Positions 43,561 to 51,759 of a stretch of DNA of 64,000 nt are shown here, piece after piece. Within the stretch, counting starts at the first letter, position 1; every line of letters starts with the position of its first letter. Position numbers and translations under genes: made by a program. Under the pieces are notes generated by a model, which was not told the DNA's origin, searched no databases, and saw only the letters and a list, made by a program, of their open reading frames with translations. Source of the DNA: Alphaproteobacteria bacterium (GTDB taxonomy: Bacteria > Myxococcota_A > UBA796 > GCA-2862545); the NCBI GenBank assembly GCA_020632955.1, contig JACKEO010000004.1:186001-250000 (forward strand), read 5' to 3'.

Positions 43561-44819
43561 GCACGCCTCGAGGACGGTCGCTGGAGTTCGGGGGGGTGGC
43601 CGGCAACCTGGCCCTGATGCTCGGGCTGCCCGCGATCACCTACTACTTCTGGTTCGCCGTGCGCTTCAACGGCGGCGCGCTGCTGCCGGGCGAGGCCGCC
43701 GACGTGGCCGGCTTCCTCGGCTCGATCCAGCCCACGTGGACCGCCCTGGGCCTGTACCTGGCCTGGTTCGGCCTGCAGGCCGCGCTGCAGGCCTTCGGGC
43801 CAGGTCCCGTGGTGGAGGGCACCGAGCTGCCCCAGGGTGGGCGCCTCCGCTACCGGATGAACGGGCCCGCGGCCCTGGCGATCACCCTGCTGCTCGCGGT
43901 GGGCGGCACGGGGGCCGGCTGGCTCGATCCGCACGTGATCGTGGAGCAGTTCGGCGCGCTCATCACCGTGATGACGGGCTTCACGGTGGTCTTCTCGGTC
44001 TTCCTGTACGTGTGGGGGCGCCGCACCGACCCCCGCCACCTGTCGGGCAGCGTGGTCCACGACTTCTGGATGGGCACGGGGCACAACCCGCGCCTGCCAC
44101 CGGGCGGGCTCTTCGACCTGAAGTTCTTCTGCGAGGCGCGGCCGGGCCTCATCCTGTGGGTGGTGATCGACCTGGCCCTGGCGTGGGAGCAGGTGCAGCA
44201 GACGGGCAGCCTGTCGCCGGCGCTCGCCCTCGTGTGCTTCGGCCAGGGCCTGTACGTGCTCGACTACTACCTGCACGAGCCCGCCATCCTCACCACGATG
44301 GACATCAAGCACGAGAACTTCGGCTACATGCTGGCCTTCGGCGATCTGGTGTGGGTGCCGATGACCTACACGCTCCAGGCCTGGTACTGCCTGCTGTACC
44401 CGCCGGAGGTGCCCACCTGGGCCATCGTGCTGCTGGTGGGCACCAACCTCGCCGGGCTCGCGATCTTCCGCACGGTGAACAACCAGAAGGACCGCTTCCG
44501 CCGCGACCCCGACGGCACGCGCATCTGGGGCGCGCCCGCCCGCTACCTGGAGACGGCGCAGGGCAACAAGCTCCTGCTGTCGGGCTTCTGGGGATGGAGC
44601 CGCCACTTCAACTACGTGGGCGACCTGCTGATGGCCTGGTCGTGGTCGCTGCCCTGCGGCTTCGCCAGCCCGCTGCCCTACTACTACCCGATCTACTTCA
44701 CGATCCTGCTCGTGCACCGCGAGCGCCGTGACCACCAGTTCTGCGCCACCAAGTACGGCAAGGACTGGGAGGCCTACTGCGCCCAGGTGCCGTGGCGGAT
44801 CCTGCCCGGTGTGTACTGA
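43557..44819 (+). CDS. ERG24/DHCR7 family sterol reductase, probably C14-reductase
   Basis: A 420-residue multi-spanning NADPH-dependent sterol reductase. The conserved C-terminal half is clear: NFGYMLAFGDLVWVPMTYTL, NNQKDRFRRDPDGTRIWG, GFWGWSRHFNYVGDLLMA and LLVHRERRDHQFCATKYGKD, ending VPWRILPGVY. SLPCGF and YFTILLVHRE are nearer TM7SF2/ERG24 than DHCR7, while SGFWG..RHFNYVGDL resembles DHCR7. With CYP51 next to it, reduction of the delta14 bond is the most likely job. GTG 43557 overlaps the ferredoxin stop. Confidence 0.88.
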   Translation: MSTPRGRSLEFGGVAGNLALMLGLPAITYYFWFAVRFNGGALLPGEAADVAGFLGSIQPTWTALGLYLAWFGLQAALQAFGPGPVVEGTELPQGGRLRYRMNGPAALAITLLLAVGGTGAGWLDPHVIVEQFGALITVMTGFTVVFSVFLYVWGRRTDPRHLSGSVVHDFWMGTGHNPRLPPGGLFDLKFFCEARPGLILWVVIDLALAWEQVQQTGSLSPALALVCFGQGLYVLDYYLHEPAILTTMDIKHENFGYMLAFGDLVWVPMTYTLQAWYCLLYPPEVPTWAIVLLVGTNLAGLAIFRTVNNQKDRFRRDPDGTRIWGAPARYLETAQGNKLLLSGFWGWSRHFNYVGDLLMAWSWSLPCGFASPLPYYYPIYFTILLVHRERRDHQFCATKYGKDWEAYCAQVPWRILPGVY

Positions 44820-44830
44820 CGGAGGGTCCG

Positions 44831-45520
44831 ATGTCGGGACGTGATCTGCTGGTGCGGGGCGGCGCCCTGCTGGCCGCCGTGCCCGGTCCGGTGCTGTGGG
44901 GCTGCGTCGCCGCCGGCCTCGTCGACCCCTACACCGCCTCGTACGTGATGGTGGTGGGCGTGGTGGTGGGCTTCTTCTGCGTGCTCGCGGGCCCGTGGGC
45001 CGGCCTGGGCGAGGGCCGCGACGGGTCCCGCGAGGCGCGGCTGCTCGACATGCTGGTGCTCTGGACGATCATGAGCACCTGCGCGCAGCTGGGCTGGGAG
45101 CTGCCCTTCGCCCTGCTGAGCTCGTGGCTGGTGGGGGTCACCGAGCACGACACCTGGGCCTGGCTGTGGTGGGCCTACGGCATCGCCGACAGCCGCTACG
45201 TGATCGCCGACCCCTTCGTGGTGGTGATGGAGGGCTTCACCTCGATGGTGGGCGGCCCGCTCGAGGTGTGGACGATCCTGCTGGTTCGCCGGGGGAACCT
45301 GCGGAAGGCGGCCCTGGTGGGTCTCTGCGTGGCCGCCACGCAGTGGTATGGAACGGTGCTGTACTTCGGCATCGAGCTGTTCGAGGGACTCGTGCACGTG
45401 AACACCGCCAACCCCTTCGACTTCTGGCTGAAGTTCCTGGTGCTCAACGCCCTGTGGCTCGTGATGCCGCTGGTGCAGGGCTTCGCGGCCGTCACCGTGC
45501 TCACGCGGAGGGAGGGATGA
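44831..45520 (+). CDS. EBP-like sterol delta8-delta7 isomerase
   Basis: A 229-residue membrane protein of the emopamil-binding protein family. The core GIADSRYVIADPFVVVMEGF (residues 117-136) and FWLKFLVLNALWLVMP (198-213) closely follow human EBP (GDSRY..., ...MNALWLVLP). The catalytic-site residues known from EBP have counterparts in E134 and T137 (MEGFT) and N206/W209 (NALW). It would move the ring double bond from delta8 to delta7. ATG 44831 has GGAGGG. An earlier GTG at 44792 is unlikely because it lies inside the reductase gene. Confidence 0.87.
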   Translation: MSGRDLLVRGGALLAAVPGPVLWGCVAAGLVDPYTASYVMVVGVVVGFFCVLAGPWAGLGEGRDGSREARLLDMLVLWTIMSTCAQLGWELPFALLSSWLVGVTEHDTWAWLWWAYGIADSRYVIADPFVVVMEGFTSMVGGPLEVWTILLVRRGNLRKAALVGLCVAATQWYGTVLYFGIELFEGLVHVNTANPFDFWLKFLVLNALWLVMPLVQGFAAVTVLTRREG

Positions 45521-47460
45521 GGGGTCGCGCGCTCGCCGTCCTCGCCCTGGCGGGCGCCTGCGCCACCGGCGGTCGGCCCAGCGGCTTCGACAAGGACGGC
45601 GACGAGACGGACTCGGCGGGCACCGACAGCGGCGACACCTCCGACAGCGGCGACACCTCCGACAGCGGCGACACCTCCGACTCCTCCGACACGATCACCG
45701 ACCCCGCCTGCGGCGCGCACACCCTGGGCACCCAGCCGCCGAAGGTGGCGTGGACCTGGGGCAGCAACAACCAGAGCTGCGCCGCCACGCCGCTGGTGGG
45801 CGACCTCGACGGCGACGGCATGCCCGAGATCGTGGTGGTGGTGGGCACCAACCTGGGCATGTCGGGCAACGCCACGCTCGTGGCGCTCCGCGGCGACGGC
45901 TCGGGTCCGCTCTGGACGCAGCCGGCCGCAGGCATCCCCTCGCCCGCCACGCCGGCGCTCGCGGCGCTCGACGCCGACGGCACGGTGGACGTGCTCACCG
46001 TGAAGATCACCGGCACGCCGAGCCCGATCGGCAACCCCACCTACGCCGTGCAGGTGCGGGGCCCCGACGGCAGCGTGTCGAGCACGTCGGCCACGGCCGG
46101 CAAGCAGGCCTACGACTACGCCACCGGGCTCAGCGTCGCGAACGTGGACGGTCTGGCCGGCGCAGAGATCGTGGCCGGACGGCTCATCTACAGCCGCGGG
46201 CTCCTCCCCTTCCGCACCGAGGGCAAGGGCAAGGGCGCCTGGGGCGCAGCGGCCGCGGGCATCAGCGAGGGCGCCCTGAGCCTGGTGGCCGACGCCGACG
46301 GCGACGGCACGGCGGAGGTGCACGTGGGGAACGCGGCCTACCACCACGATGCCGAGCCGAGCACCTGGGCCACCCAGGCCGACGACGGCATCGTGGCCCT
46401 GCTCGACCTCGACGGCGACGCCGGGGTGGAGCGCGTCGTGGTCTCCAGCGGCGCGGTGGCCGGGTACGACACCGACGGCACCCTGCTCTGGGGTCCCCAC
46501 GCGCTGCAGTGCGACGCCGCGGAGTGCGCGGACGACACGGCCACGCCGCTGCCCGTCCCGGTCGGCCTCTCGGGGGCCCCGGCGGTGGGCGACCTCGACG
46601 GGCAGCCCGGCGCCGAGGTGGTGGTGGGCGCCGGCACCGAACTCGTGGCCTTCCGCCGCGACGGCTCGCGCCTGTGGACGGCCGCCATCGACGACATCCC
46701 CGGCGGCGGCACGCCCGCGCTCGCAGACCTCGACGGCGACGGGCGCCTGGAGGTGGTGTACGCCGACGAGAAGGCGCTACGCATCTTCGCCGGCAGCGAC
46801 GGGCGCGCGCTGCACGCGGTGGACCTGCCGAGCCCCGTCAACCTCTTCTCGTCGCCGGTGGTGGCCGACGTCGACCGCGACGGCCACGCCGAGATCGTGC
46901 TGTGCCGCCACGCCCTCGACGCCCCGCCGGTGGTGGTGCTGGAGGCCTCCGACGGCGACTGGGCGCCCACCCGCGCCGTGTGGAACCAGCACGCCTATGT
47001 GGCCAGCGCGGTCGAGGACGACCTGCGCATCCCCGACGACCCGTGGCGTCCGGGCCTGTCCCCCGACCTGCGCGTGGCCACGCCCGTCCCCCACGCCGCC
47101 CGGGCCGACCTGTCGATCGAGGTCACCTCCGTGACGCGCCCCAGCTGCGGCGATGCCGAGCTCTCCTTCCGGGTGCGCAACGACGCCGAGGGCGTCACGG
47201 TGCCTACGGGGCTGCCCGTGAGCGTCTTCGTGGAGCGCGCCGGTGGCGAGCGCGTCCTCGGCGCGAAGATCACGGTCAGCGGTCCCATCGGCCCGGGCGT
47301 GCAGACCCAGGCCTTCTCGCTCACCGTGCCCGCCAAGCTCCTCGGGGGCGCCACGCGCCTCGTGGCCCGGGTGGACGATACGGGGCACGGCACGGCGTGG
47401 ATCGACCAGTGCGACTGGACGGACGACGAGGACGGGGGGGACCTGCCGAGCTGTCCGTGA
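45517..47460 (+). CDS. FG-GAP/VCBS repeat lipoprotein
   Basis: A 647-residue exported protein with a lipoprotein-like signal ending LAGAC (imperfect lipobox), then an acidic spacer of GDTSDS repeats. The body is a probable beta-propeller with calcium-binding-type repeats VGDLDGDGMPEIVVV, VADADGDGTAEV, LADLDGDGRLEVVY and VADVDRDGHAEIVL. The C-terminal ~120 residues resemble a CARDB/Ig-like adhesion module. It is coupled to EBP by an ATGA overlap but is unrelated to sterols in composition. Likely surface-anchored. Confidence 0.82.
   Translation: MRGRALAVLALAGACATGGRPSGFDKDGDETDSAGTDSGDTSDSGDTSDSGDTSDSSDTITDPACGAHTLGTQPPKVAWTWGSNNQSCAATPLVGDLDGDGMPEIVVVVGTNLGMSGNATLVALRGDGSGPLWTQPAAGIPSPATPALAALDADGTVDVLTVKITGTPSPIGNPTYAVQVRGPDGSVSSTSATAGKQAYDYATGLSVANVDGLAGAEIVAGRLIYSRGLLPFRTEGKGKGAWGAAAAGISEGALSLVADADGDGTAEVHVGNAAYHHDAEPSTWATQADDGIVALLDLDGDAGVERVVVSSGAVAGYDTDGTLLWGPHALQCDAAECADDTATPLPVPVGLSGAPAVGDLDGQPGAEVVVGAGTELVAFRRDGSRLWTAAIDDIPGGGTPALADLDGDGRLEVVYADEKALRIFAGSDGRALHAVDLPSPVNLFSSPVVADVDRDGHAEIVLCRHALDAPPVVVLEASDGDWAPTRAVWNQHAYVASAVEDDLRIPDDPWRPGLSPDLRVATPVPHAARADLSIEVTSVTRPSCGDAELSFRVRNDAEGVTVPTGLPVSVFVERAGGERVLGAKITVSGPIGPGVQTQAFSLTVPAKLLGGATRLVARVDDTGHGTAWIDQCDWTDDEDGGDLPSCP
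45631..45684 (+). repeat. 18-bp in-frame tandem repeat in lipoprotein linker
   Basis: Three consecutive 18-bp units (GGCGACACCTCCGACAGC, the last ending in TCC) encode GDTSDS repeats. The run forms the disordered acidic spacer between the lipid anchor and the propeller, and slippage could change its length. Confidence 0.8.
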
Positions 47461-47469
47461 GGGCGCGCG

Positions 47470-49026
47470 TCAGAAGGCGCCGACGACGCCCGCGCCGATG
47501 CGCGGGTGGAAGCCGATCACGCCCAGCCGAGCGTCGACCTGGGGCCAGGCGCTCCCGTAGAGGACCCCCAGACCCACGTCGACGCCCACGCCGAAGCCCG
47601 GGACGAGGAAGATGTCGACGCCACCTCTGACGTGCGCGCCACCGCCGAGGCCGCCGGTCGTGCCCGACCGGATGGGCACCAGGAAGCCGTCGACGCCCAC
47701 GTAGGGCTGCGCCCGTCCGAGCGGCCACCGGTACACGAAGCCCACGCGGGGCTCGAAGAGGGTGTCGGTGCGCGTGGTCAGGCCGTCGCCACACGCAGGG
47801 TTGTCGGTCTCGCCGAGCTCCGGCGCGGTGTCGGTGCAGCGCGAGACGAAGAGGGCGTCGAAGCCCGCGGTGACGTGGACGCCCCCGGCCACCCGCACCT
47901 GCAGGTCGAGCCCCGCGACGGCGAACTGGAAGATGCCGTAGTTGGCCCAGCCCCCCTGGGCCTGGATCACCACGCGCCGGGGTCGCCGGAAACGCTCCCG
48001 CAGGGATGCGATCCCGGGGTCCACCTCCTCCTCGACCACGGCAGCCGCCGCGTCGACCACGCCGCGCCGGACCACGGTGACGAGCGCGCTCCCCACCGGG
48101 CCGTCGGCGGTGGAGGCCACGGCCTCCAGGGTCCAGGTGGGCTCGTCCCCGTGGGGCATCCGCACCGACAGGGTCCAGGTGCTCCCGCCCTGGGGCACCA
48201 TCGTGCCCACGACGCGCGGCCCGTCGCGCACCAGGAGGGTGAGCCCGTCGCTGTCGCCCGCGACGCGCGCGACGAGGTCGACCTCGCGACCAGGGGCGGC
48301 GCGCGGTGGCGTGGCCTCGAGCGTCAGGTCCTCCACGCCGCTCGGGGCCAACGTGAGCTTGGCGTACCGGGTGCGCCCGCCGATCTCCCGCACCTCCAGG
48401 CTGGCCTCGCCCGCCCGCTGCTGCGACCAGCGCACCACCACCACCTCGCGGAAGCCCATGCGCTGCAGGCGCTCGTCGGGCTCGGCGCGCGCGTCGGGGT
48501 CGAGCAGCAGGAGGCCGTCGTCGCCCAGCACGGAGGGGGCCTCGGCGGCCTGGCTGCCCCGCGGCAGGGCGTCGAGGCACGCCGCCAGTGCCCGATCGAG
48601 GCGCTCGAACAGCCAGAAGGGCGCCGGCGCGCCCGGGTCCTGCACCAGCGCCACCGGCCGCTCCACCGGCAACCGCGCGCGGGTGGCGGCCGCCAGGGCA
48701 CGCCCCGCCTCCTCGGGCCAGTCCGGGCGCGACAGGTCCAGGGGCACCACGGTGCGCGGCACCGCCTCCACGCCGGCGAGGCGCGACCGGGCCGCCTCGA
48801 CGAGGGGCGCCGGCGCGCCCCGACGCTCCAGGCAGCGCACGAGCCGCTCGTCCACCTCCCGCGCCTCCACCAGCTGGATGAGCTGCGCCAGCGGCGTGGC
48901 GTCCACCAGCTCCATCACCACCGCGCAGCGCAGCACGTCGCCCGCGTGCGCACCCCTGGGTGCGACGCACGCCAGCACGAGCAGCGCCGTCGCCACGGCG
49001 CGCCGGAAGCCACCACGCTCGCCCAC
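47470..49026 (-). CDS. Exported protein with probable C-terminal beta-barrel
   Basis: A 518-residue protein from GTG 49026 behind GGAGGT. The signal peptide (RRAVATALLVLACVAPRGAHA) is followed by an alpha/beta N-terminal domain, an Ig-like middle (LEATPPRAAPGREVDLVARV) and a C-terminal ~190 residues of alternating hydrophobic strands (VVIQAQGGWANYGIFQFAV, VGLGVLYGSAWPQVDARLGV) ending in Phe, as expected for an outer-membrane barrel. Similar layouts occur in myxobacterial envelope proteins, but no named family is recognised. Confidence 0.65.
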   Translation of the reverse strand: MGERGGFRRAVATALLVLACVAPRGAHAGDVLRCAVVMELVDATPLAQLIQLVEAREVDERLVRCLERRGAPAPLVEAARSRLAGVEAVPRTVVPLDLSRPDWPEEAGRALAAATRARLPVERPVALVQDPGAPAPFWLFERLDRALAACLDALPRGSQAAEAPSVLGDDGLLLLDPDARAEPDERLQRMGFREVVVVRWSQQRAGEASLEVREIGGRTRYAKLTLAPSGVEDLTLEATPPRAAPGREVDLVARVAGDSDGLTLLVRDGPRVVGTMVPQGGSTWTLSVRMPHGDEPTWTLEAVASTADGPVGSALVTVVRRGVVDAAAAVVEEEVDPGIASLRERFRRPRRVVIQAQGGWANYGIFQFAVAGLDLQVRVAGGVHVTAGFDALFVSRCTDTAPELGETDNPACGDGLTTRTDTLFEPRVGFVYRWPLGRAQPYVGVDGFLVPIRSGTTGGLGGGAHVRGGVDIFLVPGFGVGVDVGLGVLYGSAWPQVDARLGVIGFHPRIGAGVVGAF

Positions 49027-49154
49027 CCCTGCACCTCCACGGTGTGTGCACCCCCGCTAACGGACGGTGCAGGCCATGCGCAGTTGCAGCGCAGCGACCC
49101 TCCGCGACACCCGCACGCCAGGGCGCCACGCTAGACCTCCGCACGGAGTCCCCC

Positions 49155-50315
49155 CTGCGCTTCCCCGGCCAGCTCGTCACCGCCTGGACGTGGTCGCTCG
49201 TCGTGAGCGGGGCCGCGGGGCTCGCGGCTGCGCTGACGGCCCCCTTCCTGCCCGTCGACCTCTTCGGGATCGTGGAGGGCCTGGCGCGGCTGCCCGCGCT
49301 GCTGCTGCTGCCCGCCGTGTGGGTGGCCTGGGCCGCCTGCCGCCACGTGCCGTGGTGGACCGTCGCGCCCGGCACGGCCGTGCTCCTGTGGAGCAGCGCG
49401 GGTGCGATGCCGCTGCTCCTCCACGCGTCCACGAACACCACGCGCGGCGTCGTGGGGGCTGCCACCGCGCTGGCCGGTCTGGGCGTGCTCGCCGCGCTCA
49501 CCGCCCGGCGCGGCGAGCCCCGCCTGCGCACCGAGGACGGACCGCCACCCGCCTTCTCGGTGCTCCACCTGCTCGCCGTGGCCTTCGCCGGCCTCGTCGT
49601 CACCCCGGCGCTGCTCACCGCCTGGCTGCTGTGGTCGCTCGATCAGGGCCTGCGCTGGGGCTCGGGCGAGTTCGTGGCCCTGGGCTGGGACGGCCTCGAC
49701 GTGGCCGAGCGCACCTACCGACGCGGCGACGACGAGGTGCGCCTCATCGCGATGGTGCACATCGGCGACCCCGAGGTCTACGCCGAGCTCGACGCCTCCA
49801 TCCCCGACGGCGCGGTGGTGCTCGCCGAGGGGGTCACCGACCGCGAGCATCGCGTGGGCACCGCCACCTCCTACGCGGGCATCGCCGCCAACCTCGGCCT
49901 GGTGGCGCAGCCCTACGAGCTGGGCGCCGGTCGCGCCGAGATCGTCAACGCCGACGTGGACCTCGACAGCTTCCAGCCCGTGACCCTGCGCCTGCTCGAG
50001 CTGGTGCTCAGCATCTGGGACGCCTCGGACGCCGAGCAGGGGGCCACCCGCTTCGCCCGCTACATCTCGGTCACCTCGAAGGACCCCGAGGTGTGGCTGG
50101 AGGCCTTCTGGCAGGACGTGGTGGAGCGCCGCAACGCCCACGTGCTGGGCGTGATGGACGCCCACCTCGACGCCCACCCCGACACCCCCGACCGCGTCAT
50201 CCTCCCCTGGGGCGGCCTGCACATGCGCGGGCTGTCGGCGGGGCTGGAGGCGCGGGGCTTCGAGGTGGTGGGGACCACGTGGCGCACGCTGGTGCCGTGG
50301 CGGCGGAAGGGCTGA
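49155..50315 (+). CDS. TraB/GumN-like membrane protein
   Basis: About 386 residues. The N-terminal half has several membrane helices (LVVSGAAGLAAALTAPF, ARLPALLLLPAVWVAWAA, LLAVAFAGLVVTPALLTAWL). The C-terminal half has DEVRLIAMVHIGDPEVYAEL and GAVVLAEGVTDREH, resembling the GxxH...E motifs of the TraB/PrgY/GumN family, and near the end ILPWGGLHMRGLSAGLEARG. No ATG is available: a CTG at 49155 with GGAG six bases upstream fits best, GTG 49044 lacks a ribosome site, so the start is uncertain. Function of such proteins is unclear. Confidence 0.65.
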   Translation: MRFPGQLVTAWTWSLVVSGAAGLAAALTAPFLPVDLFGIVEGLARLPALLLLPAVWVAWAACRHVPWWTVAPGTAVLLWSSAGAMPLLLHASTNTTRGVVGAATALAGLGVLAALTARRGEPRLRTEDGPPPAFSVLHLLAVAFAGLVVTPALLTAWLLWSLDQGLRWGSGEFVALGWDGLDVAERTYRRGDDEVRLIAMVHIGDPEVYAELDASIPDGAVVLAEGVTDREHRVGTATSYAGIAANLGLVAQPYELGAGRAEIVNADVDLDSFQPVTLRLLELVLSIWDASDAEQGATRFARYISVTSKDPEVWLEAFWQDVVERRNAHVLGVMDAHLDAHPDTPDRVILPWGGLHMRGLSAGLEARGFEVVGTTWRTLVPWRRKG

Positions 50316-50350
50316 TCAGGCTTTCGAGGTCGCATATGGCCTGTCCCGCG

Positions 50351-50486
50351 CGCGAGCGTCGTTTGCCCACCCGCGGGCGTCGTTTGCCCACCCGCGAGCG
50401 TTGTTGCCGCGACCCCGAGCGTTGTTGCCGCGACCCCGAGCGTCGTTGCCGCACCCGCGAGCGTTGTTTGCCCACCCGCGGGCGTC
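50351..50486. repeat. 21-bp minisatellite
   Basis: Six full units plus a partial one, 20-22 bp each, of the form CGCGAGCGTYGTTTGCCCACC with a variant CCGAGCGTTGTTGCCGCGACC in the middle. The array fills most of the gap between the TraB-like gene and the RHH antitoxin gene. It is open in several frames because the period is a multiple of three, which creates spurious ORFs. No unique spacers are present. Confidence 0.85.
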
Positions 50487-50495
50487 ACGACAGGG

Positions 50496-50723
50496 TCAGG
50501 TCTCTCGCGCGACGTCTGCGACCTGACCCTCTCGGAGCTCCTCGGCGCTGGGGACGTCTCGCCAGGATCCCGCGAGCGCGACGACCTCAGGAGGCCACGC
50601 CGTCCGGGTGCGCTCGTGCACGAGCTGCGCCAGCCAGGCGCTCATGGACAGGCCAGCGACCTCCGCCGCAGCGCGCATCCTCGCCATCGTGTCGTCGTCC
50701 ACGTCGAGCGTGACCTGCGGCAT
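50496..50723 (-). CDS. Ribbon-helix-helix antitoxin-like protein (orphan)
   Basis: A 75-residue protein from ATG 50723 with GAGG upstream. MPQVTLDVDDDTMARMRAAA followed by AEVAGLSMSAWLAQLV is a CopG/VapB-type ribbon-helix-helix DNA-binding region. The tail WPPEVVALAGSWRDVPSAEEL is typical of antitoxins paired with PIN toxins. No PIN gene follows; a minisatellite does, so the toxin appears lost. Confidence 0.75.
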   Translation of the reverse strand: MPQVTLDVDDDTMARMRAAAEVAGLSMSAWLAQLVHERTRTAWPPEVVALAGSWRDVPSAEELREGQVADVARET

Positions 50724-50808
50724 CGGTGCCTCGATGCATGCGTCCACCACGACGTGTCGTAGCACTGCGGCACGCCGTCCTTCCCGAATCCATCGCGCTC
50801 GGAGACGA

Positions 50809-51759
50809 TCAGGGCGCAGCCAGCGTGCCCCGCAGCGCCCCGCGTCCCTTCTGCTCGGTGTGGTCGCCCGTGAAGACCACCACGTAGAGCGAGCCGTCGA
50901 GGGCGGCGTCCCAGAAGCGGCCCACCAGCTGGCCCGAGCCCCGCAGCAGGCCGTTCTCGCCCGGCGGGTAGTAGGTGATGCCGATGCGGTCGTTGCCCAC
51001 CGGGTCGTCGGTGATGGCGCCGCGCACCAGGTAGGCCGTGGAGGCCTGGATGCCCTCGGTGCGCACGCTCACGGTGACGAGCCGCTCCACGGTGTCGAGG
51101 GTGACGAAGGCCTCGCCGCTGCCGGCCACCTCGGGGCTGCCCGGCACCTGGTCGGCGGTGAGCGGGCGCACCTGGAAGATCATCCCCGGCGGCGCGAGCT
51201 GGCCGCGCAGCAGGCCGTCGGGCTCCTCCACCGTGCTCACCTTCAGGAACATGCGCCCGGCGTCGTAGGCCTCGCGGAAGTCGCCCGACAGCACGTAGGC
51301 CTCGGGGAGCGTCCAGCGCGCCTCGTCGGGCACGCGGTAGAGCTCCACCGCGGGCTTGGAGCTCACCTCGCCCCAGTAGCCCTGCTCCAGCGACACGAAG
51401 GTGTTGGGCGGCTCGGTGCCCGCCACGTCCACGGTGATCGACAGGGCGCCGGAGGGCAGGTCGTAGAGCACCACGGCCTCGGCGGTGGCGGTGGTCTGCA
51501 CGGCGGGGTGGAACTGGGCGCCCGTGAGCGGCACCACCGAGCGCGTGCCCACCGGGGGCGGCGGGTCGGTGTCGATGGGCGCGTCGGTGTCGTCGGTGTG
51601 CGCGGTGTCGGCCGTCTCGACCCCCGCGTCGGTGTCGGAGTCCACCCCCGCACCGGTGTCGGAGTCGTCCGTGACCAGGGAGTCGAGCGGGTCGGTGTCG
51701 ACCGGCTCGCCGCAGGCCGCCAGCAGCGCCCACGCGATCAGAGGCCGGTGTCGGACCAC
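50809..51759 (-). CDS. CHRD-domain lipoprotein
   Basis: A 316-residue lipoprotein from GTG 51759 with lipobox LLAAC and a long Asp/Thr-rich spacer (DTDPLDSLVTDDSDTGAGVD...). The folded part has CHRD-type features: VPLTGAQFHPAVQTTATAEA, SGALSITVDVAG and LLRGQLAPPG, with a second similar half ending LRGTLAAP. CHRD is a beta-rich domain of chordin and bacterial surface proteins with no known catalysis. It overlaps the upstream lipoprotein gene by 22 bp, so the pair is probably co-expressed. Confidence 0.78.
   Translation of the reverse strand: MVRHRPLIAWALLAACGEPVDTDPLDSLVTDDSDTGAGVDSDTDAGVETADTAHTDDTDAPIDTDPPPPVGTRSVVPLTGAQFHPAVQTTATAEAVVLYDLPSGALSITVDVAGTEPPNTFVSLEQGYWGEVSSKPAVELYRVPDEARWTLPEAYVLSGDFREAYDAGRMFLKVSTVEEPDGLLRGQLAPPGMIFQVRPLTADQVPGSPEVAGSGEAFVTLDTVERLVTVSVRTEGIQASTAYLVRGAITDDPVGNDRIGITYYPPGENGLLRGSGQLVGRFWDAALDGSLYVVVFTGDHTEQKGRGALRGTLAAP

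Noticed and set aside
48960..49154. N-terminal extension of the TraB-like gene
   Set aside because: It overlaps the divergent signal-peptide gene at 49026, has no ribosome site, and its composition is non-coding-like.
50351..50486. CRISPR array
   Set aside because: Units are contiguous 20-22 bp copies with no unique spacers and no cas genes nearby.
50060..50488. Minus-strand ORF with heptad-like GGQTTLA/GAATTLG repeats
   Set aside because: It is the translation of the 21-bp minisatellite and then runs antisense through the TraB-like gene.
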